Shown piece by piece: positions 48,376 to 57,229 of a stretch of 64,000 nt of DNA. Source of the DNA: Enterococcus sp. BWR-S5 (GTDB lineage: Bacteria; Bacillota; Bacilli; Lactobacillales; Enterococcaceae); contig NZ_JADOEQ010000006.1 in the NCBI RefSeq assembly GCF_016745255.1, positions 124,001 to 188,000 on the forward strand, read 5' to 3'. Below the pieces are notes generated by a model that ran no database searches, was not told the origin of the DNA, and saw only the letters and a program-made list of their open reading frames with translations. The position numbers were made by a program, and so were the translations under genes. The number at the start of each line of letters is the position of its first letter. Position 1 is the stretch's first letter.

Positions 48376-48524
48376 ATAAGTGATAATTCTCCTATATGTC
48401 ATCAAGTAATAAGCTGTAGAGGAAAACCGTTTCAACGTTTCTTATTGCAGCTATAATAAAGATTGTCCAAGAGCAGAAAGAACTTCCTGAAGTCTCTTGT
48501 TTCAAGAGTCTTATGCGTTCAATC

Positions 48525-48560
48525 AAAAAGGATTAGGCAAACATAGGCCTAATCCTTTTT
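48525..48560. terminator. Bidirectional terminator
   Basis: AAAAAGGATTAGGC pairs with GCCTAATCCTTTTT, between the MDR gene and the convergent Nudix gene. Confidence 0.88.
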
Positions 48561-48584
48561 TGAGTTAAAATTCCATAGTATTGC

Positions 48585-49400
48585 TTAAGCTTCCAGCTTC
48601 AGCTTGTAAATTTTTGACGGACGACCAATTCCTACAGGACGTTCACCAATCTCGTCAAAGTATTGCAACATCGCCTTTTTGAAGTTCGAATGGTCAATTG
48701 ATTTGTAATCCACACCAAGAAATTTGGCAAAGACCTTTCGGGCTTCTGTAATTGTGAAATCTTTTCCTAAAACCTGCAGTACTTGCGGCTCATGCTCCAT
48801 CTTATTGGCTACTCGATTGAAAGCTTTCAACACAATTTGACTGTGGTCAAAGGCAAGCAGGTTATAATCATCAGCCGACGGATCGTTCAAATCAAGCTGA
48901 ATCTCAACATCCTCATCGGTAAGAATCAGTTTGTGGCCAACACGTTTCATATTAAACCAGCTGACTTCCTTTGCATCATCTCCGGCAATCAGCGGCTCTT
49001 CTCCAATAAAAGCGAGATAGCTGACTGTAACGACCCAACCGCGGGGGTCACGATTTGGTGTACTGAAGGTATGTAGCTGCTCAATGTTCTGTTTGGAAAT
49101 GATGACACCTGTTTCTTCCTTCGTTTCACGCAAGACACTTTCACCTGTTGATTCATTAGGCATGACAAAACCGCCGGGTAAAGCCCATGAGTTTCTGTAC
49201 GGATGTCCTTTCCGTTTAATCAGAAGCAGCTTCAGTTGGTCTTCCTCTTTGTTATAACACATCAAAACAATATCAACAGTCAATGAAGGCTTTTCATATT
49301 CAGGATGATCTTGTTGGTGATACCACTTTAGAAACTCTACTTCACTGGCTTCCTGTTCAAAATATTGACGTTCTTCTTTTTTTGAAGCAAAGCGAGACAA
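48585..49400 (-). CDS. Nudix-winged-helix protein, NrtR-like
   Basis: This protein of 271 residues has an N-terminal Nudix domain and a C-terminal winged helix (about 190-271, TITEARKVFAKFLGVDY...GRPSKIYKLK). The Nudix box GFVMPNESTGESVLRETKEETGV matches the consensus, so catalysis may be retained. This layout is that of NrtR, a regulator of NAD metabolism that senses ADP-ribose in many bacteria. The window also holds a nicotinamidase and an ADP-ribose pyrophosphatase, but not adjacent to it. Whether it acts as regulator, enzyme or both is open. Confidence 0.8.
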   Translation of the reverse strand: MSRFASKKEERQYFEQEASEVEFLKWYHQQDHPEYEKPSLTVDIVLMCYNKEEDQLKLLLIKRKGHPYRNSWALPGGFVMPNESTGESVLRETKEETGVIISKQNIEQLHTFSTPNRDPRGWVVTVSYLAFIGEEPLIAGDDAKEVSWFNMKRVGHKLILTDEDVEIQLDLNDPSADDYNLLAFDHSQIVLKAFNRVANKMEHEPQVLQVLGKDFTITEARKVFAKFLGVDYKSIDHSNFKKAMLQYFDEIGERPVGIGRPSKIYKLKLEA

Positions 49401-49837
49401 AAATGCTCATCCTTTCTAAGTATATATAATCTGGGAACTAATTCTTCTCACGGTAAATAGTCCGACCTATCAAGTAATACTTTTTGTAAGTTGCAGGATG
49501 TCCTTCGTGAGATAAAAGTAATTTTCACTTTATTTTATCATGTAGCAGAATAAAAACAACTATTGAAAGTTCCCTCTTGTAAAATAATTTTAGTTTTGTT
49601 AGACTGTAGGTAACTTAAGAAAGGGAAAGGTACTTGGACTATGGATACTACATCTACTAACTAATAATTTAATATAATTATTAATTCTGTAGTGGATGAG
49701 TGTACCCAAAAATAGTGATGACAAGTAATCTTTCATAGCAACAATGATTAGGCTTATTTTGTGTAGTCTTTGATTTGTTATATATGCATAGTAGGGAAAC
49801 TGTCATCTTCTTCAGAATTGAAGGAGGTTTTTTTGTT
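49401..49837 (+). promoter_or_regulatory. Long structured leader before the ABC-F gene
   Basis: This 437-bp stretch without a supported gene includes a large A+T-rich hairpin: CATCTACTA (49651-49659) pairs with TAGTGGATG (49690-49698, one mismatch), with inner TAATAATT/AATTATTA and outer GGTAC/GTACC arms. No clear T-run follows. A weak in-frame extension of the ABC-F gene begins at 49775. Antibiotic-resistance ABC-F genes are often controlled by such leaders. Confidence 0.4.
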
Positions 49838-51391
49838 ATGTCAATAGAATTTAAAAATATAAATATGTACTTTGGTGATAAAGAGCTGTTTGCTGTCGAT
49901 CATTTTCTGATTCCGACAGGAAGTCGAGTGGGTGTGGTCGGAGATAACGGTTCCGGTAAAACGACCCTGTTTTCACTAATCAAAGGCACAGTGGAGCCGA
50001 ATGAAGGACAAGTGATTTGCGGGGATCAGGTTGCCTCTATCGAACAGTTGATTGATGCAGACACAACGGATAGTGGTGGTGAGCAGACGAAAAAGAGAAT
50101 TCAGGAAGCCTTAAAGGGGGCATCAGGTATCTTACTGGCTGATGAGCCGACGAATCATCTGGATAAGAAAGGCATCGATTTTTTAGAGAAAAAATTGAAG
50201 CGATATGCCGGTACATTATTGGTGATTTCCCATAACCGTTCGTTCTTAAACAAAGTTGTCAACAAGATTGTTGCCGTGGAGAACGGGACGTTGAAGCTGT
50301 ATGAAGGAAATTATGATGCCTATTTGGCTCAAAAAAGGGTTGAGGAAACCGAGCATCAGCGTGCGTATGATAATTATCAGCAGGAAAAGCACCGTTTGAT
50401 TCAAGCAACAGGTGTTGTGAAGGAGAAGAGTCGTCAGACCAGAAAAGCACCGAGACGTATGGGAAATTCTGAGGCTCGTCTGCATAAAATGGGCGACCAG
50501 CGAGCCAAAAAGAATTTGGATGATCGAGCTAAAATCATGGAGACTCGTTTAGAAAAGCTGGAAAAAGTGGACAAGCCGAGGGAGAAAAAGCAACTGATTA
50601 TACCGTTCACTGCAACGCAGAGGCTGCATGCGGTGTACTTGATGACAGCCGATCACTATGATTTGAAGGCTGGTAAAAATCAGCTTTTGGAGGATACATC
50701 CTTTCAATTGCTTACAGGCTCAAAGACTGCTCTGCTTGGTGTGAATGGAACAGGAAAGACGACTCTTTTGAAGAAAATACTCAAAAGAGAAGAGGGGCTT
50801 TCCTTTGCAAAGGGCGTAAAAATTGGCTACTTCAGTCAGAGCTTTGAAACCTTGGAGGAAGAGAAAACAATTTTTGATACAGTAAAAGAAAGTGCACTCC
50901 ATGGCGATCAGGCAGTCCGAGATTTATTGGCACATATGCAGTTTCGTGGAGAAGCAATCTTTAAAGAAATTGGCGTATTAAGTGGTGGTGAGCGCAGCAA
51001 AGTTGCTATCAGCAAGCTGTTATTAAGCGACTATAATGTCCTCTTGTTGGATGAACCAACCAATCACTTGGATATTTCTTCCATTCAAGTATTGGAGGAG
51101 GCGCTGAAAGCCTATCAGGGAACGATTTTATATGTTTCACATGATGAGACCTTTATTGATAATACAGCCACCGATAAATGGCTTATTACAGGTAAGCAGA
51201 TTCAAACAGAGCAGGATAAAAATCGTTTGAGTGAGCAAGAAGAGCAAAAGGAACAGCAGCGGTTATTACTGGAAACACGTAAAACAACGCTGTTAGGTCA
51301 GTTAATCAGCGCCGGTGGAGATGAAAAGCTGGCGATGGAAAAAGAGTTTCAAGAGGTTGTACAGGCGCTAAAGGAATTAGAAGCTAGTTAA
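49838..51391 (+). CDS. ABC-F family ATPase, antibiotic-resistance-like
   Basis: This protein of 517 residues has two ABC modules and no membrane part. Walker A motifs are GDNGSGKT (first) and GVNGTGKT (second); signatures are DSGGEQTKKR and LSGGERSKVA; Walker B regions end DEPTNHLD in both. A long basic interdomain linker (about 190-250) and a charged C-terminal tail are present. Soluble tandem ABC proteins with this linker are ABC-F translation factors. The degenerate first signature and the linker resemble the Vga/VmlR/Lmo0919 group that removes lincosamides, pleuromutilins and streptogramin A from ribosomes. The start at 49838 is set by GGAGG. Confidence 0.82.
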   Translation: MSIEFKNINMYFGDKELFAVDHFLIPTGSRVGVVGDNGSGKTTLFSLIKGTVEPNEGQVICGDQVASIEQLIDADTTDSGGEQTKKRIQEALKGASGILLADEPTNHLDKKGIDFLEKKLKRYAGTLLVISHNRSFLNKVVNKIVAVENGTLKLYEGNYDAYLAQKRVEETEHQRAYDNYQQEKHRLIQATGVVKEKSRQTRKAPRRMGNSEARLHKMGDQRAKKNLDDRAKIMETRLEKLEKVDKPREKKQLIIPFTATQRLHAVYLMTADHYDLKAGKNQLLEDTSFQLLTGSKTALLGVNGTGKTTLLKKILKREEGLSFAKGVKIGYFSQSFETLEEEKTIFDTVKESALHGDQAVRDLLAHMQFRGEAIFKEIGVLSGGERSKVAISKLLLSDYNVLLLDEPTNHLDISSIQVLEEALKAYQGTILYVSHDETFIDNTATDKWLITGKQIQTEQDKNRLSEQEEQKEQQRLLLETRKTTLLGQLISAGGDEKLAMEKEFQEVVQALKELEAS

Positions 51392-51409
51392 CGATAGATA
51401 GACACAGCG

Positions 51410-51473
51410 AGGCAGTAACACGCAAATGACTGGGAAGCAACATAGTCATTTGCGATGGACCTGCCTTTTTTTA
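51410..51473 (+). terminator. Terminator of the ABC-F gene
   Basis: AGGCAG...CTGCCT outer stem encloses CGCAAATGACT/AGTCATTTGCG, followed by seven T. Confidence 0.8.
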
Positions 51474-51556
51474 TTCTGAACAACTGAGACTGTCGATAAC
51501 AAGCCATTCAAGGGAGCAAAAATTTTTATATCACTGCTATTTTTTCTGTCTATTTA

Positions 51557-51598
51557 TTGACAGGTTAGTGTTTTAATTATAAAATGACCGTATAGTCA
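51557..51598 (+). promoter_or_regulatory. Promoter and operator-like dyad before tetR
   Basis: TTGACA (51557-51562), 17-bp spacer, TAAAAT (51580-51585), then TGACCGTATAGTCA (51585-51598), an imperfect dyad at the start point. This gives the following TetR operon a leader of about 240 nt. Confidence 0.6.
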
Positions 51599-51763
51599 GT
51601 TTTTAACTGCAATGGGTTTACCAAAATTTTATAGGCGCAAATTTGGAGATATTAAGGGTTAGCAATGGAATAACTGGAATACTGTCTAGCTTCACGAGCT
51701 AGCTCTCTTCGACAATAAATCGAGTCAATCTCATGATAAAAATCATCCTGTGTCTGACTTGAG

Positions 51764-51818
51764 CTTATTGCTCGAGAGCTGGACGAGTTCATTCAGCTTT
51801 TCTTATTTTTCAAACTGA
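51764..51818 (+). repeat. Dispersed intergenic repeat, copy 2
   Basis: Resembles 3509-3562 (about 33 of 40 positions plus the A+T-rich tail). The preceding 51680-51763 is full of short inverted repeats (TAGC..GCTA, TCGA..TCGA, GAGC..GCTC), so the element here may be longer than in copy 1. Confidence 0.5.
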
Positions 51819-51831
51819 AAGGGAGCAGGAA

Positions 51832-52404
51832 ATGAAACGAGAAGAGAAAAAGGCCTTGACGAGAAAAAAGATTTTATCCGCAGCAATCGCACTTTACAGT
51901 GAGCGAGGCTTTGTTGAGGTATCCATTGAAGAAATCAGTAAAGCTGCCGGTGTGGGAAAAGGAACGGTGTTTCTTCATTATGGCAATCAGGATGAGCTGA
52001 TGGGAAGAGTGCTGAATCAGCTGCTTGAGACGTTCGATCAAGAGATGGAAAAGAAAAATCATGAAATCCGTTCATTACAAGAATATTTAGAGCTTCATTT
52101 GACTGTTTTATCTCATCACGAGGACCTGTACTTCTATTTCATTACACAGCGCCTGCTGCTTGGAAAATCAGTTAATGCTGCATATGTGGGATTACAGGCG
52201 GCATTTTCTCACCACTTTAAGCAATCCTTGGAAAAAGAACTGCGTTTACCATTAGATGTTGTGTTTACCAGCTGGATTGGGATGGTTCATTACTATTTAG
52301 AGAATCGCGACTTATTCGGCGGAAAAAATATTATTGCTGCAAATAAAGAAAAATGGTTGTCTAATTATCTCAGTTTATTGAACGAAGGAGGAATAAAGCA
52401 ATGA
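51832..52404 (+). CDS. TetR-family transcriptional regulator
   Basis: This protein of 190 residues has an N-terminal helix-turn-helix (SERGFVEVSIEEISKAAGVGKGTVFLHYGNQDELM). It overlaps the next gene by 4 bp and leads a three-gene operon. An operator-like dyad lies at its promoter. The ribosome site is AAAGGGAGCAGG. The ligand is unknown. Confidence 0.9.
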   Translation: MKREEKKALTRKKILSAAIALYSERGFVEVSIEEISKAAGVGKGTVFLHYGNQDELMGRVLNQLLETFDQEMEKKNHEIRSLQEYLELHLTVLSHHEDLYFYFITQRLLLGKSVNAAYVGLQAAFSHHFKQSLEKELRLPLDVVFTSWIGMVHYYLENRDLFGGKNIIAANKEKWLSNYLSLLNEGGIKQ

Positions 52405-52646
52405 AACAATGTATCGCTTGCGGAATGCCAATGAGAAAAAAGGAAGACTTTGCCAATCAGGATATGACGAAGGATTATTGTGTGTATTGTGTAAAAGAGG
52501 ATGGCAGCATGGTTAGTTTTAGTGAAATGGTTGATGGGACCGTTAAGTTTATCATTCAGACACAAGGACTTTCCGAGGAAGCAGCCAGAGAAGCGGCTAT
52601 TCATCAGTTGAAGCAGCTTCCTCATTGGAAAAATGCAGAGGAGTGA
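52401..52646 (+). CDS. Small zinc-ribbon protein
   Basis: This protein of 81 residues has two CxxC-type pairs: CIACGMPM at the N-terminus and YCVYCVKEDG near residue 33. This is the putative zinc-ribbon family (Zn_ribbon_2, often next to TetR or TfoX-type genes). The remainder is helical. It is coupled to tetR by a 4-bp overlap and precedes a TfoX-C domain gene. Function unknown. Confidence 0.8.
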   Translation: MKQCIACGMPMRKKEDFANQDMTKDYCVYCVKEDGSMVSFSEMVDGTVKFIIQTQGLSEEAAREAAIHQLKQLPHWKNAEE

Positions 52647-52651
52647 ATTTT

Positions 52652-52915
52652 ATGATTAGCTTGGAAGATGTTCCGGGAATCGGACCTGTTACGGTGGAGA
52701 AGCTGAAGAAGGTTGGCATTGAAACTCTGGAACAGCTGGAGGAAACTGGCAGTATGACTGCCTTTTTGAAGGTCAGAGAAATGGTTGATAAAGGCGCCTG
52801 TCTCTCTTTTCTATATGGGTTGGAGGGGGCTGTGCAGCGTAAGCGAAGCAAAGAGCTTTCTTTCGATACCAAGGAAGAGTTGAGGCGATTTGTTCATTCT
52901 CTGGATCAAGAATAA
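52652..52915 (+). CDS. TfoX C-terminal domain protein
   Basis: This protein of 87 residues consists of one helix-hairpin-helix-like domain, LEDVPGIGPVTVEKLKKVGI, followed by ...CLSFLYGLEGAVQ. It matches TfoX_C, the C-terminal domain of the competence regulator TfoX/Sxy, here alone. The start at 52652 follows GAGGAGTG and is preferred to an earlier in-frame ATG at 52625 lying inside the zinc-ribbon gene. A stand-alone domain of this sort probably binds nucleic acid; the role is unknown. Confidence 0.82.
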   Translation: MISLEDVPGIGPVTVEKLKKVGIETLEQLEETGSMTAFLKVREMVDKGACLSFLYGLEGAVQRKRSKELSFDTKEELRRFVHSLDQE

Positions 52916-52931
52916 AAGAATAGAGCTATAT

Positions 52932-52975
52932 AAAAACAGACATGAGCGTTTTCAACCGCTTATGTCTGTTTTTTA
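52932..52975 (+). terminator. Terminator of the tetR operon
   Basis: AAAAACAGACATGAGCG pairs with CGCTTATGTCTGTTTTT (one G-T pair), followed by T. Confidence 0.85.
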
Positions 52976-53031
52976 ATGGTCAATAAGTATTTCATATCTT
53001 TCTTAAAGATTTTTATATATGGCTCTTTAAG

Positions 53032-53057
53032 GTTTGTCAAAATGGAGTGGACAAAAC
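53032..53057. promoter_or_regulatory. Inverted repeat upstream of the mtl promoter
   Basis: GTTTGTC (53032-53038) and GACAAAAC (53050-53057) form an inverted repeat 16 bp before the -35 box. It is the natural site for MtlR activation, by position only. Confidence 0.5.
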
Positions 53058-53072
53058 TGCATTTTCATTCTC

Positions 53073-53101
53073 TTGTGAATAGAAACGACAGCGTTTACAA
53101 T
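53073..53101 (+). promoter_or_regulatory. mtl promoter with overlapping cre site
   Basis: TTGTGA (53073-53078), 17-bp spacer, TACAAT (53096-53101). CGACAGCGTTTACA (53086-53099) matches 12 of 14 positions of the catabolite-responsive element TGWAANCGNTNWCA and covers the -10 box, so CcpA would block the promoter when glucose is available. Confidence 0.75.
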
Positions 53102-53205
53102 GAAGTTGACAGCAAGAGCTCGTCAAAAATTCGACTGCGCAGTCCGAATGAAAAAAATACATTTTTAGAAAACAGGATGAGTTAAAACTTAAGGAGGAAA
53201 AAGTC

Positions 53206-54630
53206 ATGGAACAGACACAAGGGAACATGAAAGTAAAAATCCAACAGTTCGGCAGCTTTTTAAGTGGCATGATTATGCCGAATATTGGCGCCTTCATTGC
53301 GTGGGGAATTTTGACAGCGTTATTTATTCCGACTGGCTGGTTACCAAATGAGCAATTAAATGAAATTACCGGCCCGACAATTAACTATTTACTGCCGATA
53401 TTAATCGGATTTACCGGGGGGCGTCTAGTCTACGATATTCGTGGCGGTGTAGTGGGAGCCATGGTCACCATGGGCGTGATCACCGGATCAAATATCCCGA
53501 TGTTCTTAGGCGCAATGATGGTTGGTCCGGCAGGTGCTTGGTGCATAAAGAAATTCGATGAGCTAGTTGACGGGAAAATCAAGCCCGGCTTTGAAATGCT
53601 GGTTAACAATTTTTCCGCTGGTATTTTGTCTTCTATTTTAGCAATTCTGGCATTTTTAGTAGTTGGACCAGCTGTAGAAGCGTTAAACACCTCTTTAGCT
53701 TCTGGGGTAGGATTTCTAATCGATCATTCATTACTGCCTCTGGCCAGTATTTTTATTGAACCGGCAAAAGTTCTATTTCTAAATAATGCCATCAATCATG
53801 GTGTAATTAGTCCTATCGCTATCGAACAAGCAGCAGAAACCGGAAAATCTTTGTTGTTTCTGTTGGAAGCGAATCCAGGACCTGGCTTGGGTATCTTATT
53901 GGCCTACACTCTTTTTGGTAGAGGTTCAGCAAAACAGACAGCACCGGGAGCAATTATTATTCATTTCTTAGGTGGTATCCATGAAATTTATTTCCCTTAT
54001 ATATTGATGAAACCGGCATTAATTCTATCAGCTATTGGCGGTGGAATGGCAGGGGTGTTAACTTTATCCATATTTAATACAGGGTTGGTAGCACCGGCAT
54101 CACCAGGGAGTATTTTCGCAATTTTGGCAATGACTCCTCGTGATGGGTACCTTGGTGTCATTTTGGGAATTGTAGCTGCAACAGCTGTCTCTTTCGGCAT
54201 TTCGGCACTCATATTGAAGACTTCAAAAGAAACAGATACAGATTTGAAGGAAGCTGCAGAGAAAGTCAGCGCGTTAAAAGGGAAGCAATCCACGGCGCAG
54301 GTATTAACAGAAGCAGAAGTAACTGAGCCAAGCGACGGTTTACTGACAAATGTTCAGAAAATCATTTTTGCTTGTGATGCAGGGATGGGCTCCAGTGCAA
54401 TGGGCGCCTCCGTCTTACGAAATAAGGTCAAAAAAGCAGGGCTGGCGATTGAAGTGGTCAACGCAGCGATTGCTCAGCTGCCCAATGATGCGGATATTGT
54501 TGTGACCCATAAAGATTTAACCTCCAGAGCAAAAGAAAAGCTGCCAAATGCTTACCATGTTTCGGTAGAGAACTTTTTAAATGGCGATCAATATGATCGA
54601 TTGGTAGAGGAGCTTACTGCGCAAGGATAG
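53206..54630 (+). CDS. mtlA: Mannitol PTS component EIICB
   Basis: This protein of 474 residues has a membrane EIIC domain (about 15-345) beginning VKIQQFGSFLSGMIMPNIGAF, with the GGIHEIYFPYI sequence typical of mannitol EIIC. A linker follows, then an EIIB domain with phospho-Cys in FACDAGMGSSAMGAS (about residue 386). EIIA is encoded separately by mtlF. It imports and phosphorylates mannitol to mannitol-1-phosphate. It leads the mtlARFD operon behind a cre-controlled promoter. Confidence 0.95.
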   Translation: MEQTQGNMKVKIQQFGSFLSGMIMPNIGAFIAWGILTALFIPTGWLPNEQLNEITGPTINYLLPILIGFTGGRLVYDIRGGVVGAMVTMGVITGSNIPMFLGAMMVGPAGAWCIKKFDELVDGKIKPGFEMLVNNFSAGILSSILAILAFLVVGPAVEALNTSLASGVGFLIDHSLLPLASIFIEPAKVLFLNNAINHGVISPIAIEQAAETGKSLLFLLEANPGPGLGILLAYTLFGRGSAKQTAPGAIIIHFLGGIHEIYFPYILMKPALILSAIGGGMAGVLTLSIFNTGLVAPASPGSIFAILAMTPRDGYLGVILGIVAATAVSFGISALILKTSKETDTDLKEAAEKVSALKGKQSTAQVLTEAEVTEPSDGLLTNVQKIIFACDAGMGSSAMGASVLRNKVKKAGLAIEVVNAAIAQLPNDADIVVTHKDLTSRAKEKLPNAYHVSVENFLNGDQYDRLVEELTAQG

Positions 54631-54673
54631 ATGTAACATAAAGGAACGAACTGTAAATAAAGGAGGAAGTGCC

Positions 54674-56767
54674 ATGTATCTTTCAGCTAGAGCTAGACTG
54701 ATATTGGAACAGTTTTTAAGTTATTCACTGCCAGTCAGCTTGAAGAAACTTTCTAAAGAGTTGAATGTCAGCGAGCGGACGATTCGCAGAGATTTGAAAG
54801 AGGTGGAGGATACGCTGGCTTCCTACAATTTACAATTAAAAAAAAGTAGCGGAATGTACCATATTCAAGGAACAGACAAGGATATTCAGAATTTTCGCTG
54901 GTATTTGCTGGATCTTTCATATAACGAGTACAGTCCTGAAGAACGACAATCCAGAATATTGAAGACATTGTTGAAAGAGAAAGAAGGAGTCAAGCTGGTG
55001 GCGTTGGCCAATGAGTTGAATGTAACGGTTTCAACAGTCAGTGGTGATTTAAACAAAATCGAAGAGCAGCTTCCTTCTGAGGTGTCAATTGAAAGAAAAC
55101 GTGGGGCAGGTGTAACGCTAAAGGCAACAGAAATCAGCAGACGCCATCTGATGAGTGAGATAGTGGGCAGCCAGTTCCCCAACTATCAGCTAATGAAATA
55201 TTTTCAAGAGCGGGAGCGCTCTGAAACGACCACCACTTGGGTGGAAGAACGTCTGTTGAATTTAGTGGATGAAGAGCTGCTTCAAAAGGTAGAAAAGCGG
55301 ATTCGAAGCTGGCGAGAGTTGGAAATGATTGAAGTGAGCGATGAAGCATATATTAATCTAATCGTTCATTTATCAATCGCTGCTGAACGAATTATTGATG
55401 GCAGCTTTGTACCCGGCTCTCATTATGAGCAAGATATACTCAGCTCTTTAGAGTATGAGACAGGCGTCAAGCTGCTTGCAGACATTCTTGGAGTCAATCA
55501 AGAGCTTATTCCCAAAGGGGAAGCGGTTTATGCAGCGTTGTATTTGCAAGGGCTAAAAAGCAATAAGGCCGATCAGGCTTTCTTCGAGAATGAAGATATT
55601 CAGGTCATTCTTTTGGCGAAAAAGCTGATTGCAGCAGTGGAGACAAAGCTGGAAAAAGAACTACCAAAGGAGCAGCTTTTAAAGGGATTAATCTCTCATT
55701 TGAAGCCGACCCTGCGCAGACTGCAGCAGGGTATGAGAATCTACAATCCTCTGATTCAATCAATCAAACAAGATTATCCTGAGCTGTTCAAGGTGTTACG
55801 AACGGCGTTTGACAGTGTTTATTCCGGAGAGCCTGCTCCTGATGAGGAAATAGGCTTTCTCGTCCTTCATTTCGGTGCTGTACTGCTTCAAATGGAGAGT
55901 CAAAATGAATTCTCCGGATTAGTCGTCTGTGCCAGCGGTATCGGGACATCACGAATGCTTGTTACAAGATTACAACAAAAAATTCCTCAAATGAAGCAGC
56001 TGCAAACCGTTTCTCTATTCGAGTTGGCAAGAAAACGTAAGGAAACGAAGGTTGATATCATCATTTCAACGATTGACCTTGGAAATGTAAACTTCGATTA
56101 CTTTCTGGTTTCTCCAATTTTAACAGAGCAAGAGCTGCAGCAAATTGATGTCTATTTAAAAAATAAAGAAAACAGCTTTGGCAAAAAGCGAAACAGCAGA
56201 CCACAGGAAGTACAGGTTGAGGTGACAGTGTTGGAAGCTGTCAATCTACTGAAGGAAAGACAACGCTATCATGATGTTGTTCTTTCTATACTGGAAAATT
56301 TCAGCTACATGCATTTGGATGAACAGCTTGGAGCGACTGAGGATATACTACGTGCAATTTGTACCAGATTGCTTGAGAAGGACCCTGCAATAGATGTGGA
56401 GCTTCTGATAAGCATCCTAATGAGAGATGAAACGTGGAGTGGTTTCGGTATCCCCAATACGTCAATTGCCATGTTTCATGCAAGAGATGAGATGATTCAG
56501 CAACCGTTCTTTCAAGTGTTTCATTTGGCAGAGAAGATAGCGATTAAAGGAATGGACCAGTCAGAGATGAAGGTTGACCAGCTAGTCTTGCTGCTGGCAC
56601 CGGAAAAATATTCTCAACAGGGACTTCGCGTGCTGAGCTACATCAGTGCATTGTTTGTTGATAACACAGAATTGCTGGAAGTCTTACAGTATGGTTCCGA
56701 TGAAGAAATTTCTAATTACTTTGTTCGAACACTACTGGACTTTTTATCCGTACAAATCGAATCTTAA
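54674..56767 (+). CDS. mtlR: PRD-containing activator of the mannitol operon
   Basis: This protein of 697 residues has two N-terminal helix-turn-helix domains (about 1-170), two PTS-regulated domains (about 180-400), an EIIB-like domain with Cys in LVVCASGIGTSRML, and a C-terminal EIIA-like domain (about 550-690). This is the layout of Bacillus MtlR, which is activated by HPr-dependent phosphorylation and controlled by the mannitol PTS. It stands between mtlA and mtlF, as in other Firmicutes. Confidence 0.93.
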   Translation: MYLSARARLILEQFLSYSLPVSLKKLSKELNVSERTIRRDLKEVEDTLASYNLQLKKSSGMYHIQGTDKDIQNFRWYLLDLSYNEYSPEERQSRILKTLLKEKEGVKLVALANELNVTVSTVSGDLNKIEEQLPSEVSIERKRGAGVTLKATEISRRHLMSEIVGSQFPNYQLMKYFQERERSETTTTWVEERLLNLVDEELLQKVEKRIRSWRELEMIEVSDEAYINLIVHLSIAAERIIDGSFVPGSHYEQDILSSLEYETGVKLLADILGVNQELIPKGEAVYAALYLQGLKSNKADQAFFENEDIQVILLAKKLIAAVETKLEKELPKEQLLKGLISHLKPTLRRLQQGMRIYNPLIQSIKQDYPELFKVLRTAFDSVYSGEPAPDEEIGFLVLHFGAVLLQMESQNEFSGLVVCASGIGTSRMLVTRLQQKIPQMKQLQTVSLFELARKRKETKVDIIISTIDLGNVNFDYFLVSPILTEQELQQIDVYLKNKENSFGKKRNSRPQEVQVEVTVLEAVNLLKERQRYHDVVLSILENFSYMHLDEQLGATEDILRAICTRLLEKDPAIDVELLISILMRDETWSGFGIPNTSIAMFHARDEMIQQPFFQVFHLAEKIAIKGMDQSEMKVDQLVLLLAPEKYSQQGLRVLSYISALFVDNTELLEVLQYGSDEEISNYFVRTLLDFLSVQIES

Positions 56768-56797
56768 AAAGTTATACCTTCAGAAAGGGATGGTTAG

Positions 56798-57229
56798 ATG
56801 GAAATAGAATATAGAGATGTGATGCTGAATCAATCATTTGATAATAAACGAGAAGCAATTATTAGTGCTGGAAAACTGTTGCAGGAAAGAGGATATGTTA
56901 CGGGAAATTATATTCCGAAAATGATTGAACGTGATCAAATGACCTCGACTTTTATTGGAAATATGGTTGCCATTCCTCATGGAACAGAAGATAGTAAAGC
57001 AGAAATTTTACGTTCAGGTATTGTGCTTATACAGGTGCCGCAAGGTGTTTCCTTTGACGGGAATGAAGTCAAGCTGATTATAGGGATTGCAGGAGCTGAG
57101 GGTCAGCATCTGGAGCTGTTGTCAGAAATCGCCATGGTCTGTTCTGAAATGGAAAATGTCGAAAAACTGGTTGCTGCACAAGACAAAGATGCCGTGATTC
57201 AACTCTTTGAAGGAGGTGCAGCAGCATGA
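56798..57229 (+). CDS. mtlF: Mannitol PTS component EIIA
   Basis: This protein of 143 residues has the phosphohistidine in MVAIPHGTEDSKA (about residue 64). It accepts phosphate from HPr and passes it to the EIIB domain of MtlA. It overlaps mtlD by 4 bp. Length and motif are those of the family; the ribosome site is AAAGGGATGG. Confidence 0.95.
   Translation: MEIEYRDVMLNQSFDNKREAIISAGKLLQERGYVTGNYIPKMIERDQMTSTFIGNMVAIPHGTEDSKAEILRSGIVLIQVPQGVSFDGNEVKLIIGIAGAEGQHLELLSEIAMVCSEMENVEKLVAAQDKDAVIQLFEGGAAA

Noticed and set aside
52976-53185. Frame of 69 residues before mtlA
   Set aside because: It begins beside the terminator and spans the mtl promoter and cre site; no ribosome site.
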